Assembly: GCF_008329585.1 (NCBI RefSeq)
Contig: NZ_NPKP01000003.1
Location: 665,988 to 729,987 of the forward strand
Source: Mycolicibacterium sp. P9-22
Lineage (GTDB): Bacteria > Actinomycetota > Actinomycetes > Mycobacteriales > Mycobacteriaceae
Direction: 5' to 3'
DNA length: 64,000 bases
Positions 39,976-53,041 of the stretch are shown piece by piece. Positions within the stretch are counted from its first letter, which is position 1. Each line of letters starts with the position of its first letter. The notes under the pieces are model-generated. The model saw nothing but the letters and a program-made list of their open reading frames with translations. It made no database searches and was not told the DNA's origin. The position numbers were made by a program, and so were the translations under genes.

Positions 39976-40860
39976 CTAACGGCTGATGGCGCGGGGGATC
40001 GCGACGGTGGTCAGTTTCTCCGGATTGCGCATCGCGTAGAAGTGCGAGATCCGGCCGTCGGTGATCTCGACGGTGATGACGCCTTCGAAACTGTCGCCCA
40101 GGTAGAGCTTGAGTGCCGGCGCGTTGTTGTAGGTGGCCAGCTCGACGCGTCCCTCCTCGCCGGCCGTCCGGAGCAGCCCGATGATGAGCCGCGCCACCCG
40201 GTCGGCGCCGTGCACCGGCCGTCTGGCGGCGCTGACCTTGCCGGCGCTGTCGGCCGTCCACACCACATCCGGGGCGAGCAGTTCGATCAGACTGCTCACG
40301 TCACCGGAGGCGGCGGTGGCGAAGAACTGCAGGGTGATCTGCTCGCTGGTCGCCGCGTCGACGGGTTCGAACCGCTTGCGCCGGGCCTGCACGTGTTCGC
40401 GGGCACGGTGCGCCATCTGGCGCACCGCGGCCGCGGATTTGCCGACCGCCGCGGCGATTTCGTCGTGGCCGAAGCCGAACACCTCGCGCAGCACGAACAC
40501 CGCACGCTCATCGGGGGTCAGCGATTCCAGCACCACCATCATCGCCATCGACACCGACTCGGCGAGCACCACATCCGAGCCGGCGTCCTCGGTGTCGACC
40601 AGCAGCGGTTCGGGCAACCAGGGACCCACGTACTCCTCGCGGCGGCGGGCCTGGGCCCGTAGCGCGTTGAGAGACTGCCGGGTCACCAGCTGGGCCAGGT
40701 AGGACTTGGTGTCGCGCACCGTGTCCAGGTCCACCTCCGCCCAGCGCAGATAGCTCTCCTGCAGGACATCATCGGATTCCGTTGCCGAACCGAGGATTTC
40801 GTAGGCGATGGTGAACAGCAGCGGCCGCAGCGCGGTGAACCGGTCGGCGTGCTCGCTCAC
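39976..40860 (-). CDS. ECF sigma factor with SnoaL-like C-terminal domain (ECF41/SigJ-like)
   Basis: 294 aa. Region 2 (RPLLFTIAYEILGSATESDDVLQESYLRW), region 4 (LTPDERAVFVLREVFGFGHDEIAAAVGKSAAAVRQMAHRARE) and a C-terminal NTF2/SnoaL-like domain (LLAPDVVWTADSAGKVSAARRPVHGADRV) define ECF41-type factors, which are often linked to a nearby carboxymuconolactone decarboxylase or oxidoreductase. GTG 40860 overlaps the upstream flavoprotein stop by 4 bp. Confidence 0.92.
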   Translation of the reverse strand: MSEHADRFTALRPLLFTIAYEILGSATESDDVLQESYLRWAEVDLDTVRDTKSYLAQLVTRQSLNALRAQARRREEYVGPWLPEPLLVDTEDAGSDVVLAESVSMAMMVVLESLTPDERAVFVLREVFGFGHDEIAAAVGKSAAAVRQMAHRAREHVQARRKRFEPVDAATSEQITLQFFATAASGDVSSLIELLAPDVVWTADSAGKVSAARRPVHGADRVARLIIGLLRTAGEEGRVELATYNNAPALKLYLGDSFEGVITVEITDGRISHFYAMRNPEKLTTVAIPRAISR

Positions 40861-42038
40861 CGGACCGCGGCGGCTTTCGCGTCGGCCACCCGCTGGGCCC
40901 GGTTGCCGCCCTTGAGCCAGAAATACGAACCCGGCTTGCGGGCCTCCTTGGCCAGGAAGGACACCGTGCCCTTGCAGACGGCCTCCTTGACCGCGGCCGC
41001 GGACCGTCCGCCGACGTACAGCGGCATCACCCGGTCGTCGAGGTGGGCGACCTGGATGGTGGCCGCGCTGCGGCCCAGGCTGATGCACTGACCCGTGAAG
41101 GCCTGGTTGATCGGTGCTGGCTCGGTGCCCGCGATGCGGCTCAGCACCGTGTTGGCGGCCTGGGCGCCCAGCGGGATCGCGGCCTGGCAACTCATCCGCA
41201 GCGGCAGATCCGACGGCGCGGAAGCGTCGCCGGCCGCCACGACGTAGGGGTTGTCGACACTGGTCAGTGTCTCGTCGGTGAGCAGCCGTCCGAGCGCGTC
41301 GGTGGCCAGACCGCTGCGGGCCGCCAGGTCCGGCACGCCGAACCCCGCCGTCCAGATCGTCACGGCGCTGCGCAGTTCGCGTCCGTCGGCCAGCAGCACG
41401 GAGCCGGCGCGCACCTCGGTCACCTTGGCCGCGGGTCCCTCGACGACGGTGACGTCGAGCTTGCGCATGACCTTGGCCACCGACTTGCGTCCCTTCGCGT
41501 GCAGGTACGGGCCGAGCACCCCGCCGCACACCAGTGTCACGGTGTGTCCGGCTTCGGCGAGTTCGGAGGCCATCTCGATACCGGTCGGTCCGGCGCCGAC
41601 GACGGTCACCGGCTCGCCGGCGCGGATCCCCGCGATCGCGTCGCGCAGCGGCGCGCCGTGCTCCAATTCCGATATCTGATAAGCGAATTCGGCGGCGCCG
41701 GGCACGGTCGGCGCGGCGCCGGTGCTGCCGACGGCGTAGATGAGGTAGTCATAGGAGACGGTGCCGCCGGAGCCCAGCGTGACGGTGCGGGCAGCGGCGT
41801 CGATCCGCTCGGCGGTGTCGACCAGTAGTCGCACGTCGGCGCCCAGGATCTCGGCGTAGTCGACCACCGCGTCATCGGAGCCGGCCACCAACTGGTGCAG
41901 CCGGATCCGTTCGACGAATTCGGGCCGCGGGTTGATCAGGGTGACGGCGACATCGGGGTTGCACCGCAGGTGGTTGGCCGCGATGACGCCCGCGTATCCG
42001 CCGCCGATGACGACGACGTCGGTGCTCTGGTTGTTCAT
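40857..42038 (-). CDS. FAD-dependent NAD(P)H oxidoreductase (NDH-2-like)
   Basis: 393 aa. Two Rossmann motifs: VVVIGGGYAGVIAANHL for FAD and VTVVGAGPTGIEMASELAEAG for NAD(P)H, plus the FAD-binding VVAAGDASAP. It belongs to the pyridine-nucleotide-disulfide fold group without a CxxC. The ECF41 gene follows, overlapping it, suggesting that this is the sigma factor's target or partner enzyme. Confidence 0.9.
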   Translation of the reverse strand: MNNQSTDVVVIGGGYAGVIAANHLRCNPDVAVTLINPRPEFVERIRLHQLVAGSDDAVVDYAEILGADVRLLVDTAERIDAAARTVTLGSGGTVSYDYLIYAVGSTGAAPTVPGAAEFAYQISELEHGAPLRDAIAGIRAGEPVTVVGAGPTGIEMASELAEAGHTVTLVCGGVLGPYLHAKGRKSVAKVMRKLDVTVVEGPAAKVTEVRAGSVLLADGRELRSAVTIWTAGFGVPDLAARSGLATDALGRLLTDETLTSVDNPYVVAAGDASAPSDLPLRMSCQAAIPLGAQAANTVLSRIAGTEPAPINQAFTGQCISLGRSAATIQVAHLDDRVMPLYVGGRSAAAVKEAVCKGTVSFLAKEARKPGSYFWLKGGNRAQRVADAKAAAVR

Positions 42039-42120
42039 GGGGTTCTCCTTTTCTCGGATATGCCCTCAAGACACCGGTGCCCGCCGGAATGTGACACCAC
42101 ACCGGCGATTGTGGCCCAGA

Positions 42121-43659
42121 TCACTCCACCTGATACCGCGGGAACACCCCTTCCGGGGCGGGAAGCGCGGTGCCGGCAGCCAACCGGGTGCCGATGGCGG
42201 TGAAGTCCCGCTGCTCGGCGGGCTGGCCGAGCAGATCGAGCAGCTTGGCCGACGACGCCGGCATCACCGGCTGGCTCAGCAGTGCGGCGATGCGCACGGT
42301 CTCCAGCGTCGTGTAGAGCACGGTGGCGAATCGCTGCTCGTCGGTCTTGCGCAGCACCCATGGCTCCTGGGCGGAGAAGTACCGGTTGGCCGCGCCCAGC
42401 ACCGACCAGATCGCCTCGAGCGCAAGGTGTATTGCCTGCTCGTCATAGCACTCACGGACCCGGTCCAGCAGCGCATCGGCGGCGGCCAACAGGGCGGCAT
42501 CCTCATCGGTGAACGTCGCGGCCTCGGGCACGGCGCCATCGAGGTTCTTGGCCACCATGGACAGCGAGCGTTGCGCCAGGTTGCCCAGTTCGTTGGCCAG
42601 GTCGGCGTTGATGCGACCGATGATGGCTTCCTCGCTGTAGCTGCCGTCCTGGCCGAACGGCACTTCGCGCAGGAAGAAGTAGCGCACCTGGTCGACCCCG
42701 AACTCGTCGACCAGAACCAGTGGATCGACCACGTTGCCCAGCGACTTGCTCATCTTCTCGCCTTTGACGTTGATGAAACCGTGGGCGAAAATTCTTCGCG
42801 GCAAAGCGATTCCGGCGGACATCAGGAACGCCGGCCAGTACACCGTATGGAACCGGATGATGTCCTTGCCGATCATGTGCAGATCGGCGGGCCAGTATTT
42901 CTCGAAGTCCTCCGACGTGGTGTCGGGGAAACCGACACCGGTCAGGTAATTGGTCAGGGCGTCCACCCACACGTACATCACGTGATCGGGATGATCGGGC
43001 ACCGGAACGCCCCAGTCGAACGTGGTGCGGGAGATGGACAGATCGCGCAGACCCCCGGAAACGAAGCTGACGACTTCGTTGCGCCGGACATCCGGGCCGA
43101 TGAACTCGGGATGGTCCTGATAGTGGGCCAACAGCCGCTCGGCGTAGGCGGACAGCTTGAAGAAGTAGGTCTGCTCCTCGGTCCAGGTCACCTCGGTGCC
43201 GGTCTCGATCGCGTACCGCAGGCCCTCGCGTTCCTCGGTCTCGTCCTCGGCGAAGAATCGTTCATCGCGCACCGAATACCACCCCTGGTAGCTGCCCAGG
43301 TAGATATCGCCCGCGTCGCTCATCCGGCGCCAGATCTCCTTGGATGCCTCGTAATGGTCGGCATCGGAGGTCCGGATGAACCGGTCGTAGGAGGCCCCCA
43401 GGCGCTCCTGCATCCGTTGGAACACATCGGAATTGCGGTGGGCCAACTCGGCGGCGGTGATGCCCAGTTTGGCGGCGGTCTCCGCCATCTTCAGACCGTG
43501 CACGTCGGTACCGGTCAGGTAGCGCACGTCGAAACCGTCGAGCCGCTTGAACCGTGCGATGGCATCGGTGGCGATGTACTCGTAGGCGTGCCCGATGTGC
43601 GGGTCGCCGTTGGGGTACGCGATGGCGGTGGTGATGTAGTACGCAGTCTTCTTGCTCAT
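42121..43659 (-). CDS. metG: methionyl-tRNA synthetase
   Basis: 512 aa. Class I aaRS with HIGH-type [20 protein letters not shown], the KMSKS motif [14 protein letters not shown], and a Met-binding [15 protein letters not shown]. Charges tRNA-Met. No C-terminal Trbp111 extension. Divergent from tatD. Position matches Rv1007c (metS). Confidence 0.96.
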   Translation of the reverse strand: MSKKTAYYITTAIAYPNGDPHIGHAYEYIATDAIARFKRLDGFDVRYLTGTDVHGLKMAETAAKLGITAAELAHRNSDVFQRMQERLGASYDRFIRTSDADHYEASKEIWRRMSDAGDIYLGSYQGWYSVRDERFFAEDETEEREGLRYAIETGTEVTWTEEQTYFFKLSAYAERLLAHYQDHPEFIGPDVRRNEVVSFVSGGLRDLSISRTTFDWGVPVPDHPDHVMYVWVDALTNYLTGVGFPDTTSEDFEKYWPADLHMIGKDIIRFHTVYWPAFLMSAGIALPRRIFAHGFINVKGEKMSKSLGNVVDPLVLVDEFGVDQVRYFFLREVPFGQDGSYSEEAIIGRINADLANELGNLAQRSLSMVAKNLDGAVPEAATFTDEDAALLAAADALLDRVRECYDEQAIHLALEAIWSVLGAANRYFSAQEPWVLRKTDEQRFATVLYTTLETVRIAALLSQPVMPASSAKLLDLLGQPAEQRDFTAIGTRLAAGTALPAPEGVFPRYQVE

Positions 43660-43685
43660 TTGGTTCTCACCTTAAAGTGTTGGCC

Positions 43686-44516
43686 GTGAGTGCAAAGCGC
43701 GAGCCGCCGCCGATCCCGGAGCCGTTGGCACCGCTGATCGATGCGCACACGCACCTCGACGCCTGCGGCGCAGAAACCGCCGATGACGTCCGCGCGATCC
43801 TCGACCGTGCCGGCTCGGCAGGCGTGCAGGCCGTGGTCACCATCGCCGACGACCTGGACGCCGCCCGCTGGGCCGCCCAGGCCGCGGACTGGGACCCGCG
43901 CGTGTATGCCGCGGTCGCCCTGCACCCGACGCGGGCCAACGCCCTCGACGACGCGGCGAAGGCCGAACTGGAACTGCTGGCCGCCCACCCGCGGGTGGTG
44001 GCGGTCGGGGAGACCGGCATGGACATGTACTGGCCCGGCAAGCTGGAGGGCTGCGCCGATCCCGCGGAGCAGCGCGACGGGTTCGCCTGGCACATCGATC
44101 TGGCCAAGCGCACCGGCAAGCCGCTGATGATCCACAACCGCGACGCCGATGCCGAGGTGCTCGACGTGCTGGCCGCGGAGGGCGCACCGGAGACGGTGAT
44201 CTTCCACTGCTTCTCCTCCGACGCCGACATGGCGCGGATCTGCGCGGCCAACGGGTGGATGGTCAGCCTGTCGGGGACCGTCAGCTTCCGGAACGCCCAT
44301 GCCCTGCGGGAGGCGGCCACCGTCGTTCCCGCCGAGCTGCTGCTGGTGGAGACCGACGCACCCTTCCTGACCCCGCATCCGTTCCGTGGTGCGCCCAATG
44401 AGTCGTACTGCCTGCCGTACACGGTGCGCGCGCTGGCCGATGTGCTGGATCGTCCGGCGCCCGATCTGGCGAAGATCACCGCCGACAACGCGATCCGCAC
44501 GTACGGGTTGGCGTGA
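43686..44516 (+). CDS. tatD: TatD-family metal-dependent hydrolase
   Basis: 276 aa. Metal ligands: IDAHTHLDACG at the start, VAVGETGMDMYW in the middle, MIHNRDADAEVLDVL and FHCFSSDADMA, then LLVETDAPFLTP. TatD enzymes are 3'-5' exonucleases or D-amino-acyl hydrolases. GTG 43686 is preferred. It leads toward rpfB-ksgA-ispE, as Rv1008-Rv1011. Confidence 0.92.
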   Translation: MSAKREPPPIPEPLAPLIDAHTHLDACGAETADDVRAILDRAGSAGVQAVVTIADDLDAARWAAQAADWDPRVYAAVALHPTRANALDDAAKAELELLAAHPRVVAVGETGMDMYWPGKLEGCADPAEQRDGFAWHIDLAKRTGKPLMIHNRDADAEVLDVLAAEGAPETVIFHCFSSDADMARICAANGWMVSLSGTVSFRNAHALREAATVVPAELLLVETDAPFLTPHPFRGAPNESYCLPYTVRALADVLDRPAPDLAKITADNAIRTYGLA

Positions 44517-46699
<2,183 letters not shown>

Positions 46700-46902
46700 C
46701 TCCGGCAAAGGCCGGCGTCGTCCGGGCCTTGTTCGGCGGCGACGTTCGCCGTCCTGGTATCTGGCGGTGCCGACCGCTGCGGTGTGATTCTTGACACACT
46801 GCGCCGGCAAACACTAGCCTGGACCCACAGCGGCGGGATCTGACGAGGGGTATCTCAGCGCTTATCTGCTCGGCGTGTCGGGCGTGGCGGTAGTGTCGTC
46901 CG

Positions 46903-47865
46903 GTGTCTGCATCCGACGGCGATACCGCAACCGAGTGGGTGCCCACCGGTTCGGTCACGGTGCGCGTTCCCGGCAAGGTCAATCTCTATCTGGCGGTCGG
47001 GGATCGCCGTGACGACGGCTATCACGAGCTCACCACCGTTTTCCATGCCGTTTCGCTGTTCGACGAGGTCACCGTGCGCGACGCCGACGTGCTGTCCCTG
47101 ACGATGTCGGGTGAGGGCTCCGAGGCGCTACCGACCGACGCGCGCAACCTGGCCTGGAAGGCCGCCGAGCTGCTGGCCGACCATGTCGGGCGCGCACCCG
47201 ACGTCGCGATCTCCATCTCCAAGTCGATCCCGGTGGCCGGCGGGATGGCGGGCGGAAGCGGCAACGCGGCAGCGGTCCTGGTCGCGATGAACCACCTGTG
47301 GGAGCTGGGCGTGCCGCGCCGCGACCTGCATGCGCTGGCCGCCAAACTCGGCAGCGATGTGCCCTTCGCACTGCACGGCGGCACCGCGCTGGGCACCGGC
47401 CGCGGCGAAGAACTCGCCACCGTGCTGGCCCGCAGCACCTTCCACTGGGTGCTGGCCTTCGCCGACACCGGACTGTCCACACCGGCGGTGTTCGGTGAGA
47501 TCGACCGGTTGCGCGCGACCCCGGACCGAGGTGGGCCGCCACGGCTCGACGATGCCGAACCGGTGCTGGCCGCGCTGGCCTCCGGCGACCCGCATGAACT
47601 TGCCGGCCTGCTCGGCAACGACCTGCAGCCCGCCGCGCTGAGCCTGCGCTCGGATCTGCGCCGTACGCTGCGGGCCGGCGATGAGGCCGGGGCACTGGCC
47701 GGAATCGTCTCCGGTTCCGGGCCCACCTGCGCCTTTCTCTGCGCATCGGAATCCGCTGCGGTCGACGTCGGCACCGCGCTCTCGGGCGCCGGGGTGTGCC
47801 GCACCGTGCGGGTGGCCAGCGGCCCCGTGCACGGCGCGCGGGTGGTGCCCGACCCGGGACGGTGA
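46903..47865 (+). CDS. ispE: 4-diphosphocytidyl-2-C-methyl-D-erythritol kinase
   Basis: 320 aa. GHMP kinase: [22 protein letters not shown] (start motif), the ATP loop [18 protein letters not shown], and [14 protein letters not shown]. Catalyses step 4 of the MEP pathway to isoprenoids. GTG 46903 lies 204 bp after ksgA; no other gene is seen in that gap. Matches Rv1011. Confidence 0.95.
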   Translation: MSASDGDTATEWVPTGSVTVRVPGKVNLYLAVGDRRDDGYHELTTVFHAVSLFDEVTVRDADVLSLTMSGEGSEALPTDARNLAWKAAELLADHVGRAPDVAISISKSIPVAGGMAGGSGNAAAVLVAMNHLWELGVPRRDLHALAAKLGSDVPFALHGGTALGTGRGEELATVLARSTFHWVLAFADTGLSTPAVFGEIDRLRATPDRGGPPRLDDAEPVLAALASGDPHELAGLLGNDLQPAALSLRSDLRRTLRAGDEAGALAGIVSGSGPTCAFLCASESAAVDVGTALSGAGVCRTVRVASGPVHGARVVPDPGR

Positions 47866-48140
47866 ATCAAACATCCTTGCGTTGTGACACATGTCTCGAT
47901 CGGGCCAAGAGTTTGGCAGTTACTTAAGGGTTCTTTAAGATGGACTCCGGTGGAAACCCGCAGGCGGAAACGAGTGCGGGTTACCGGCTGGCCATCACCG
48001 TTTTGAGACACAACTGCTTCCCAATTGTGTGTGCGCGCCTCTCTCGAAGAGGGTGCTAGCAGGCGGAATATAGGGAAACGCGCAAGGAAACTGGCACCGA
48101 GGTCGCAGCCGACCCGGCCCCAGACACCGAGGAGGTCGTC

Positions 48141-49778
48141 GTGAGCCGATTCACCGACAAGATGTACCGCAGCGCCCAGGAGAGCAAGCGGGGCATGGTC
48201 ACCGGCGAACCGTACGAACCGGTCCGGCACACCTGGGCCGAGGTGCACGAGCGCGCCCGCCGGGTCGCCGGTGGTCTCGCCGCGGCCGGCATCGGGCCCG
48301 GTGACGCCGTGGGCGTGCTGGCCGGTTTCCCGGTGGAGATCGCGCCGACCGCCCAGGGCGTATGGATGCGCGGCGGCAGCCTCACCATGCTGCACCAGCC
48401 GACCCCGCGTACCGACCTCGTCGTGTGGGCCGAAGACACCATGACCGTCATCGGCATGATCGAGCTCAAGGCCGTCATCGTCTCCGAACCGTTCATCGTG
48501 GCGATCCCGGTGCTCGAAGAAAAAGGGATAAAGGTCCTCGTCGTCTCCGACCTGCTGGCCGCCGACCCGATCGACCCGGTCGAGACCGGTGAGGACGATT
48601 TGGCGCTGATGCAGCTGACGTCCGGCTCCACCGGCTCGCCCAAGGCCGTGCAGATCACGCACCGCAACATCTTCTCGAACGCCGAGGCCATGTTCATCGG
48701 CGCCGAATACGACGTCAACACCGACGTCATGGTCAGCTGGCTGCCCTGTTTCCACGATATGGGCATGGTCGGCTTCCTCACCATCCCGATGTACTTCGGC
48801 GCCGAGCTGGTCAAGGTCACGCCGATGGACTTCCTGCGCGACACCCTGCTGTGGGCCAAGCTCATCGACAAGTACAAGGGCACCATGACGGCGGCCCCCA
48901 ACTTCGCGTACGCGCTGTTCGCCAAGCGGCTGCGCCGCCAGGCCAAGCCCGGCGAATTCGATCTGTCCACGCTGCGATTCGCGCTGTCGGGCGCCGAGCC
49001 GGTGGAACCCGCCGACGTCGAGGACCTGATCGACGCGGGTAGGCCGTTCGGGCTGCCGGAAACGGCGATCCTGCCCGCCTACGGCATGGCCGAGACCTGC
49101 CTGGCGGTGTCCTTCTCGCCGTGCAACGCCGGCCTGGTGGTCGACGAGGTCGACGCCGACCTGCTGGCCGCGCTGCGCCGTGCGGTGCCGTCCAGCAAGG
49201 GCAACACCCGACGGCTGGCGTCGCTGGGCCCGCTGCTCAACGACCTGGAAGCCCGCATCGTCGACGAGGACGGCGCCCTGCTGCCGACCCGCGGCGTCGG
49301 TGTCATCCAGCTGCGTGGCGAATCGGTCACCCCGGGCTACATCACGATGGCCGGCTTCCTGCCGACCCAGGACGAGAACGGCTGGTACGACACCGGCGAC
49401 CTCGGCTACATCACCGATGAGGGCAATGTCGTGGTGTGTGGCCGCGTCAAGGACGTCATCATCATGGCCGGCCGCAACATCTACCCGACCGATATCGAGC
49501 GGGCCGCCGGCCGCGTCGAGGGCGTGCGCCCCGGTTGTGCCGTCGCGGTGCGCCTCGACGCCGGCCATTCGCGCGAAACCTTCGCCGTGGCAGTGGAATC
49601 CAACCACTACCAGGATCTGGCCGAGGTGCGCCGCATCGAGCACCAGGTCGCCCACGAAGTGGTGACCGAGGTCGACGTGCGTCCGCGCAACGTGGTCGTG
49701 CTCGGGCCGGGCACCATCCCCAAGACCCCGTCGGGCAAGTTGCGCCGGGCCAACTCGGTCGCACTCGTCACGGGCTGA
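48141..49778 (+). CDS. fatty acyl-AMP/CoA ligase (FadD/Pks16-like)
   Basis: 545 aa. Adenylate-forming fold: [19 protein letters not shown] (P-loop-like), [49 protein letters not shown] and the C-terminal KTPSGKLRR Lys. It activates a fatty acid or similar acid with ATP. In M. tuberculosis the same slot is Rv1013 (pks16). A Shine-Dalgarno GAGGAGG precedes GTG 48141. The 275-bp gap upstream contains no visible gene and may hold the promoter. Confidence 0.92.
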   Translation: MSRFTDKMYRSAQESKRGMVTGEPYEPVRHTWAEVHERARRVAGGLAAAGIGPGDAVGVLAGFPVEIAPTAQGVWMRGGSLTMLHQPTPRTDLVVWAEDTMTVIGMIELKAVIVSEPFIVAIPVLEEKGIKVLVVSDLLAADPIDPVETGEDDLALMQLTSGSTGSPKAVQITHRNIFSNAEAMFIGAEYDVNTDVMVSWLPCFHDMGMVGFLTIPMYFGAELVKVTPMDFLRDTLLWAKLIDKYKGTMTAAPNFAYALFAKRLRRQAKPGEFDLSTLRFALSGAEPVEPADVEDLIDAGRPFGLPETAILPAYGMAETCLAVSFSPCNAGLVVDEVDADLLAALRRAVPSSKGNTRRLASLGPLLNDLEARIVDEDGALLPTRGVGVIQLRGESVTPGYITMAGFLPTQDENGWYDTGDLGYITDEGNVVVCGRVKDVIIMAGRNIYPTDIERAAGRVEGVRPGCAVAVRLDAGHSRETFAVAVESNHYQDLAEVRRIEHQVAHEVVTEVDVRPRNVVVLGPGTIPKTPSGKLRRANSVALVTG

Positions 49779-49877
49779 CCTCTTTCCCGCGAGCGTGCGT
49801 GTCTGCGGGCAACACACCGCGACGAAGGCAGAGTTTCTGCACGCTCACCATCGGCGCGCAGTCCGTACCCTGGTCTG

Positions 49878-50540
49878 ATGGACCGTGTTTCGCATGCGTT
49901 GTTCGGTTGGATCGCGGTCCTTGGGGCGGCCGTCTCGGTGGTCGCCATCCTGACACTGGACGCGATACTCGGCGGCGAATCGCACCGGCCCGGTCGCACC
50001 CTGCGCATGGCCACCATCTCCGAGTACATCTACACCGCGGGTGGCTGGGCCTTCCTCACCGGCGTGCTGGCACTGGCCGTCGGCTCGATCCTGTTGCTGG
50101 CCGGGCTGATCCGCGCCGGCGTCGTGGCTCCGCTGTCATTCGGCTCGATCCTGATGTCGCTGTGGGTGATCGGACTGGTCGGGGTGGCGGCCTTCCCCAA
50201 ACACAACTGGGAGATCGGACCCAGCACCAGCGGATCGATACACCGGGTCGCCACGCTGCTCGCCTTCGTCTCGTTGCCCGCCGCGGTGCTGGCCATCGCC
50301 CGCAGGCACCGGCAGGCCCGGCCGGCGGTGTGGCTGGCCTACGGCTCCATCGCCTGGCTCTCGGTGCTGTTCGGCGCCATCGCCGTCAGCATGGTCACCG
50401 ACCTGCGCTGGCACCGCATCATCCCGCTCGGCATCGTCGAACGCGGAATCGTCGCGTTCGAGGTCGGTGCGGTGATCGCGCTCGGGGTCTGGCTGATCCG
50501 CGGGGAGTTCACCACCGGCAAGCGGTTGGAATCGGCCTGA
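49878..50540 (+). CDS. DUF998-family membrane protein
   Basis: 220 aa with six hydrophobic segments: ALFGWIAVLGAAVSVVAILTL, WAFLTGVLALAVGSILLLAGL, LSFGSILMSLWVIGLVGVA, RVATLLAFVSLPAAVLAIA, VWLAYGSIAWLSVLFGAIAVS and IVAFEVGAVIALGVWLI. The pattern FPKHNWEIGPSTSGSIHRVATL is typical of DUF998. Function unknown. Confidence 0.8.
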   Translation: MDRVSHALFGWIAVLGAAVSVVAILTLDAILGGESHRPGRTLRMATISEYIYTAGGWAFLTGVLALAVGSILLLAGLIRAGVVAPLSFGSILMSLWVIGLVGVAAFPKHNWEIGPSTSGSIHRVATLLAFVSLPAAVLAIARRHRQARPAVWLAYGSIAWLSVLFGAIAVSMVTDLRWHRIIPLGIVERGIVAFEVGAVIALGVWLIRGEFTTGKRLESA

Positions 50541-50586
50541 GCGCAACGCTGCACCGGCACCTGGGCGCCGCCCGACAATTGTCGGT

Positions 50587-51654
50587 GTGGATCGCAGCTT
50601 TCGGCTCTGGGCATTCGGCGACGCCCACGTAGGCACCGACAAGCAGTTCGGCCGGGAGGGCCTGGCCGACGCGATCCGGCAGTCGGAATCCGATGGCGCA
50701 ACGGGATTCGACTGGGACATCGCCATCGACGCCGGCGATATGTCCGGGGCGCACCACAGCCTGCCCGACGATGCCGAGGGCGAGGAGGTGCGCCGCCAAC
50801 TGGCGGCCCTGGCCAAGCACCGCCGCGAAGACATCTACTCGGTCTGCGGGAACCACGACCGCAACGGTCTGGACGAGCCCGAGGCGTGGTGGTGGCGCAA
50901 GTGGATCGACCCACTCGGTGAGCACACGGAGCACTCCGGCGTCGACGACGCCGCCCGGCCCTACCGCGTCGAGGGCACCTGGGAGCGTTACTCGTTCCGG
51001 GTGGGCAATCTGCTGTTCCTGATGATGAGCGATGTCAACGAGCCCTCCCAGACGGTGGGGCGCGGCACCCTCGGCGGCAACCCCGGGGGCGTGGTCTCGG
51101 CGCTGACCTTCGACTGGTGGGTCAACATGGTTGAGAGCAACCGTGATTCGGTCATCATCACGGTGCACCACTACGTGCTCAAGGACACCACGGTGGCCTC
51201 CGGGGAATGGGAGGGCGTGCGCAGGGACGCCGACGGCACCCTGCACGAGCACTACCACCGCCCCTTCGCCCAGGGCACACCCCAGGGGGCCTCGTATCTG
51301 TACTGGGTGGGCGGCCGGCCGGATTCCGGTGCGTTCGAACGCTATCTCGCCGAGCACCCCGGGGCGGTCAAACTGTGGATCGGCGGGCACACCCACACCC
51401 ATCCCGATGACTCGCACGGCGGCAAGACGCATATCGAAAAACGCTGGGGCGGGACCTTTTTCATGAACGTCGCAGCGCTGAGCCAGCACCACATGCCGAT
51501 CACGACGCTGCCGATAAGCCGGCTGCTGACGTTCACCCCGGGCAGTGCGCAGGTGGTGGTGCAGTGCTACCTGCACACCGATCAGTACGCGCCGCAGGGT
51601 TGGTACGACAAGGCTGAGCGGACGCTGGATCTCGGCGTCCCGTTCGCCTGGTAG
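50587..51654 (+). CDS. calcineurin-like metallophosphoesterase
   Basis: 355 aa. Metal-ligand motifs: FGDAHVG, AIDAGDMSGAHH, CGNHDRNG and a late GGHTHTHPDD. No signal peptide; possibly a nucleotide or phospholipid phosphodiesterase. GTG 50587 is 46 bp after DUF998. Its stop is immediately adjacent to the convergent pth stop. Confidence 0.85.
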   Translation: MDRSFRLWAFGDAHVGTDKQFGREGLADAIRQSESDGATGFDWDIAIDAGDMSGAHHSLPDDAEGEEVRRQLAALAKHRREDIYSVCGNHDRNGLDEPEAWWWRKWIDPLGEHTEHSGVDDAARPYRVEGTWERYSFRVGNLLFLMMSDVNEPSQTVGRGTLGGNPGGVVSALTFDWWVNMVESNRDSVIITVHHYVLKDTTVASGEWEGVRRDADGTLHEHYHRPFAQGTPQGASYLYWVGGRPDSGAFERYLAEHPGAVKLWIGGHTHTHPDDSHGGKTHIEKRWGGTFFMNVAALSQHHMPITTLPISRLLTFTPGSAQVVVQCYLHTDQYAPQGWYDKAERTLDLGVPFAW

Positions 51655-52230
51655 CTACCAGGCGTGCACGGTGTTCTGCGCGGCCTCCAGGCCCTGCGCG
51701 AGCAGCAGTTCCACCGCGTCGGCGGCCTGCTCGCAGATGGTGGGGACCTCCGGGCGTTCGACCGCGGAGAAGTTCTCCAGCACATAGGCGGCCGGATCCT
51801 TACGGCCGGGCGGGCGACCCACCCCGATGCGGACGCGCTGAAACTCCTTGGTGCCCAACGCGGCCGCCACCGAGCGCAGCCCGTTGTGGCCGCCCTCGCC
51901 GCCGCCGAGCTTGAGCCGGATCCGGCCGAAGTCGATGTCGAGTTCGTCGTGCAACACCACGACATCGGCGGGGGACACCGAATAGAACTTCGCCAGCGGG
52001 CCGACCTGGCGGCCCGACTCGTTCATGTACACCCGCGGCTTGGCCAGCACGACAGCCCGGTTGCCGAGGCGACCAGTGGTCACCTCGGCACCGGACTTCT
52101 TGTGCACCTTGAAACCCGAGCCGATGCGCTCGGCCAGCAGGTCGGCAACCATGAAACCGAGGTTGTGCCGGGTCTTGGCGTAGTTCGGCCCGGGATTGCC
52201 CAGGCCGACCACCAACAGCGGTTCGGCCAT
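51655..52230 (-). CDS. pth: peptidyl-tRNA hydrolase
   Basis: 191 aa. [23 protein letters not shown] with the catalytic His, [19 protein letters not shown] and [16 protein letters not shown]. Recycles peptidyl-tRNA. Downstream of rplY on the same strand (24 bp), matching Rv1014c-Rv1015c. Confidence 0.96.
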   Translation of the reverse strand: MAEPLLVVGLGNPGPNYAKTRHNLGFMVADLLAERIGSGFKVHKKSGAEVTTGRLGNRAVVLAKPRVYMNESGRQVGPLAKFYSVSPADVVVLHDELDIDFGRIRLKLGGGEGGHNGLRSVAAALGTKEFQRVRIGVGRPPGRKDPAAYVLENFSAVERPEVPTICEQAADAVELLLAQGLEAAQNTVHAW

Positions 52231-52254
52231 GGTCGACGAAACTACCCGGACGGA

Positions 52255-52920
52255 CTACTCGGAGGCTTCGGCTTCGCCCTCGGCTGCCTCGCCGGCGGCC
52301 TCGCCCTCGGCCGGAGCGGCGGTGTCGTCGGTCGCGCCGGCGCCATCGCTGTCCAGGTCCTCAGCGGTCGGGGCCGCGACGATGTTGACCACCAGGGTCT
52401 CCGGATCGACGGTCAGGCTGACGCCCTTGGGCAGCTCGAGCTGGCCGGCGCTGATCTGGGTGCCGGCGGTGGCGCCCTCGACCGACACGGTGATCTGCTC
52501 GGGGATGGACATCGCCTCGGCCTCGACGGCGATGGTGTTGGCTTCCTGCGTGACCAGCGTGCCGGGGGCTGCTTCGCCTTCGACGAGCACGTTGATGTCG
52601 ACGTGGACCTTCTCACCGCGGACCACGACCAGCAGGTCGACATGCTGGATGTTGCGGCGGACCGGGTGGATGTCCAGCGCCTTGGTCAGCGCGAGCGCCT
52701 CGGTGCCCTCGATGTCGAGGGTCAGGATGGCGTTGGTGCCCGAATGACGCATGACGGCGGCGAAATCGCGCGCGTTGAGTTCCAGGTGCTGCGGAGCGGT
52801 GCCGTGGCCGTAGAGCACGGTGGGGATGTTGCCGTCGCGGCGGGCCTGGCGCGAGGCGCCCTTGCCGGTGCGGGTACGCACGGTCGCGGTCAGCTTGTTG
52901 GGGGCCGAGTTCTTGGCCAT
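52255..52920 (-). CDS. rplY: 50S ribosomal protein L25/general stress protein Ctc
   Basis: 221 aa. The N-terminal L25 domain ([22 protein letters not shown]) is joined to the C-terminal TL5/Ctc domain ([22 protein letters not shown]), plus an acidic Ala/Glu tail. Binds 5S rRNA. ATG 52920 has GGAG upstream. Confidence 0.96.
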   Translation of the reverse strand: MAKNSAPNKLTATVRTRTGKGASRQARRDGNIPTVLYGHGTAPQHLELNARDFAAVMRHSGTNAILTLDIEGTEALALTKALDIHPVRRNIQHVDLLVVVRGEKVHVDINVLVEGEAAPGTLVTQEANTIAVEAEAMSIPEQITVSVEGATAGTQISAGQLELPKGVSLTVDPETLVVNIVAAPTAEDLDSDGAGATDDTAAPAEGEAAGEAAEGEAEASE

Positions 52921-53041
52921 GTGTCTTTACTCCTGTGCCGGTGTGGTGAAAAGCACGGCCAGGGAAGAACAGAAGTTCCCGTCGATAACGGTGGTCGGGC
53001 CACCCTCGCCGTGATGGGCCTCAGGCTATCCCAGAACACCC

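Noticed and set aside
47022..49817. 931-codon open frame on the minus strand across ispE and the acyl-AMP ligase
   Set aside because: It is antisense to two clear enzymes, is low-complexity (His/Asp/Gly/Arg) and has no recognisable domain; long spurious frames are normal at this GC content.
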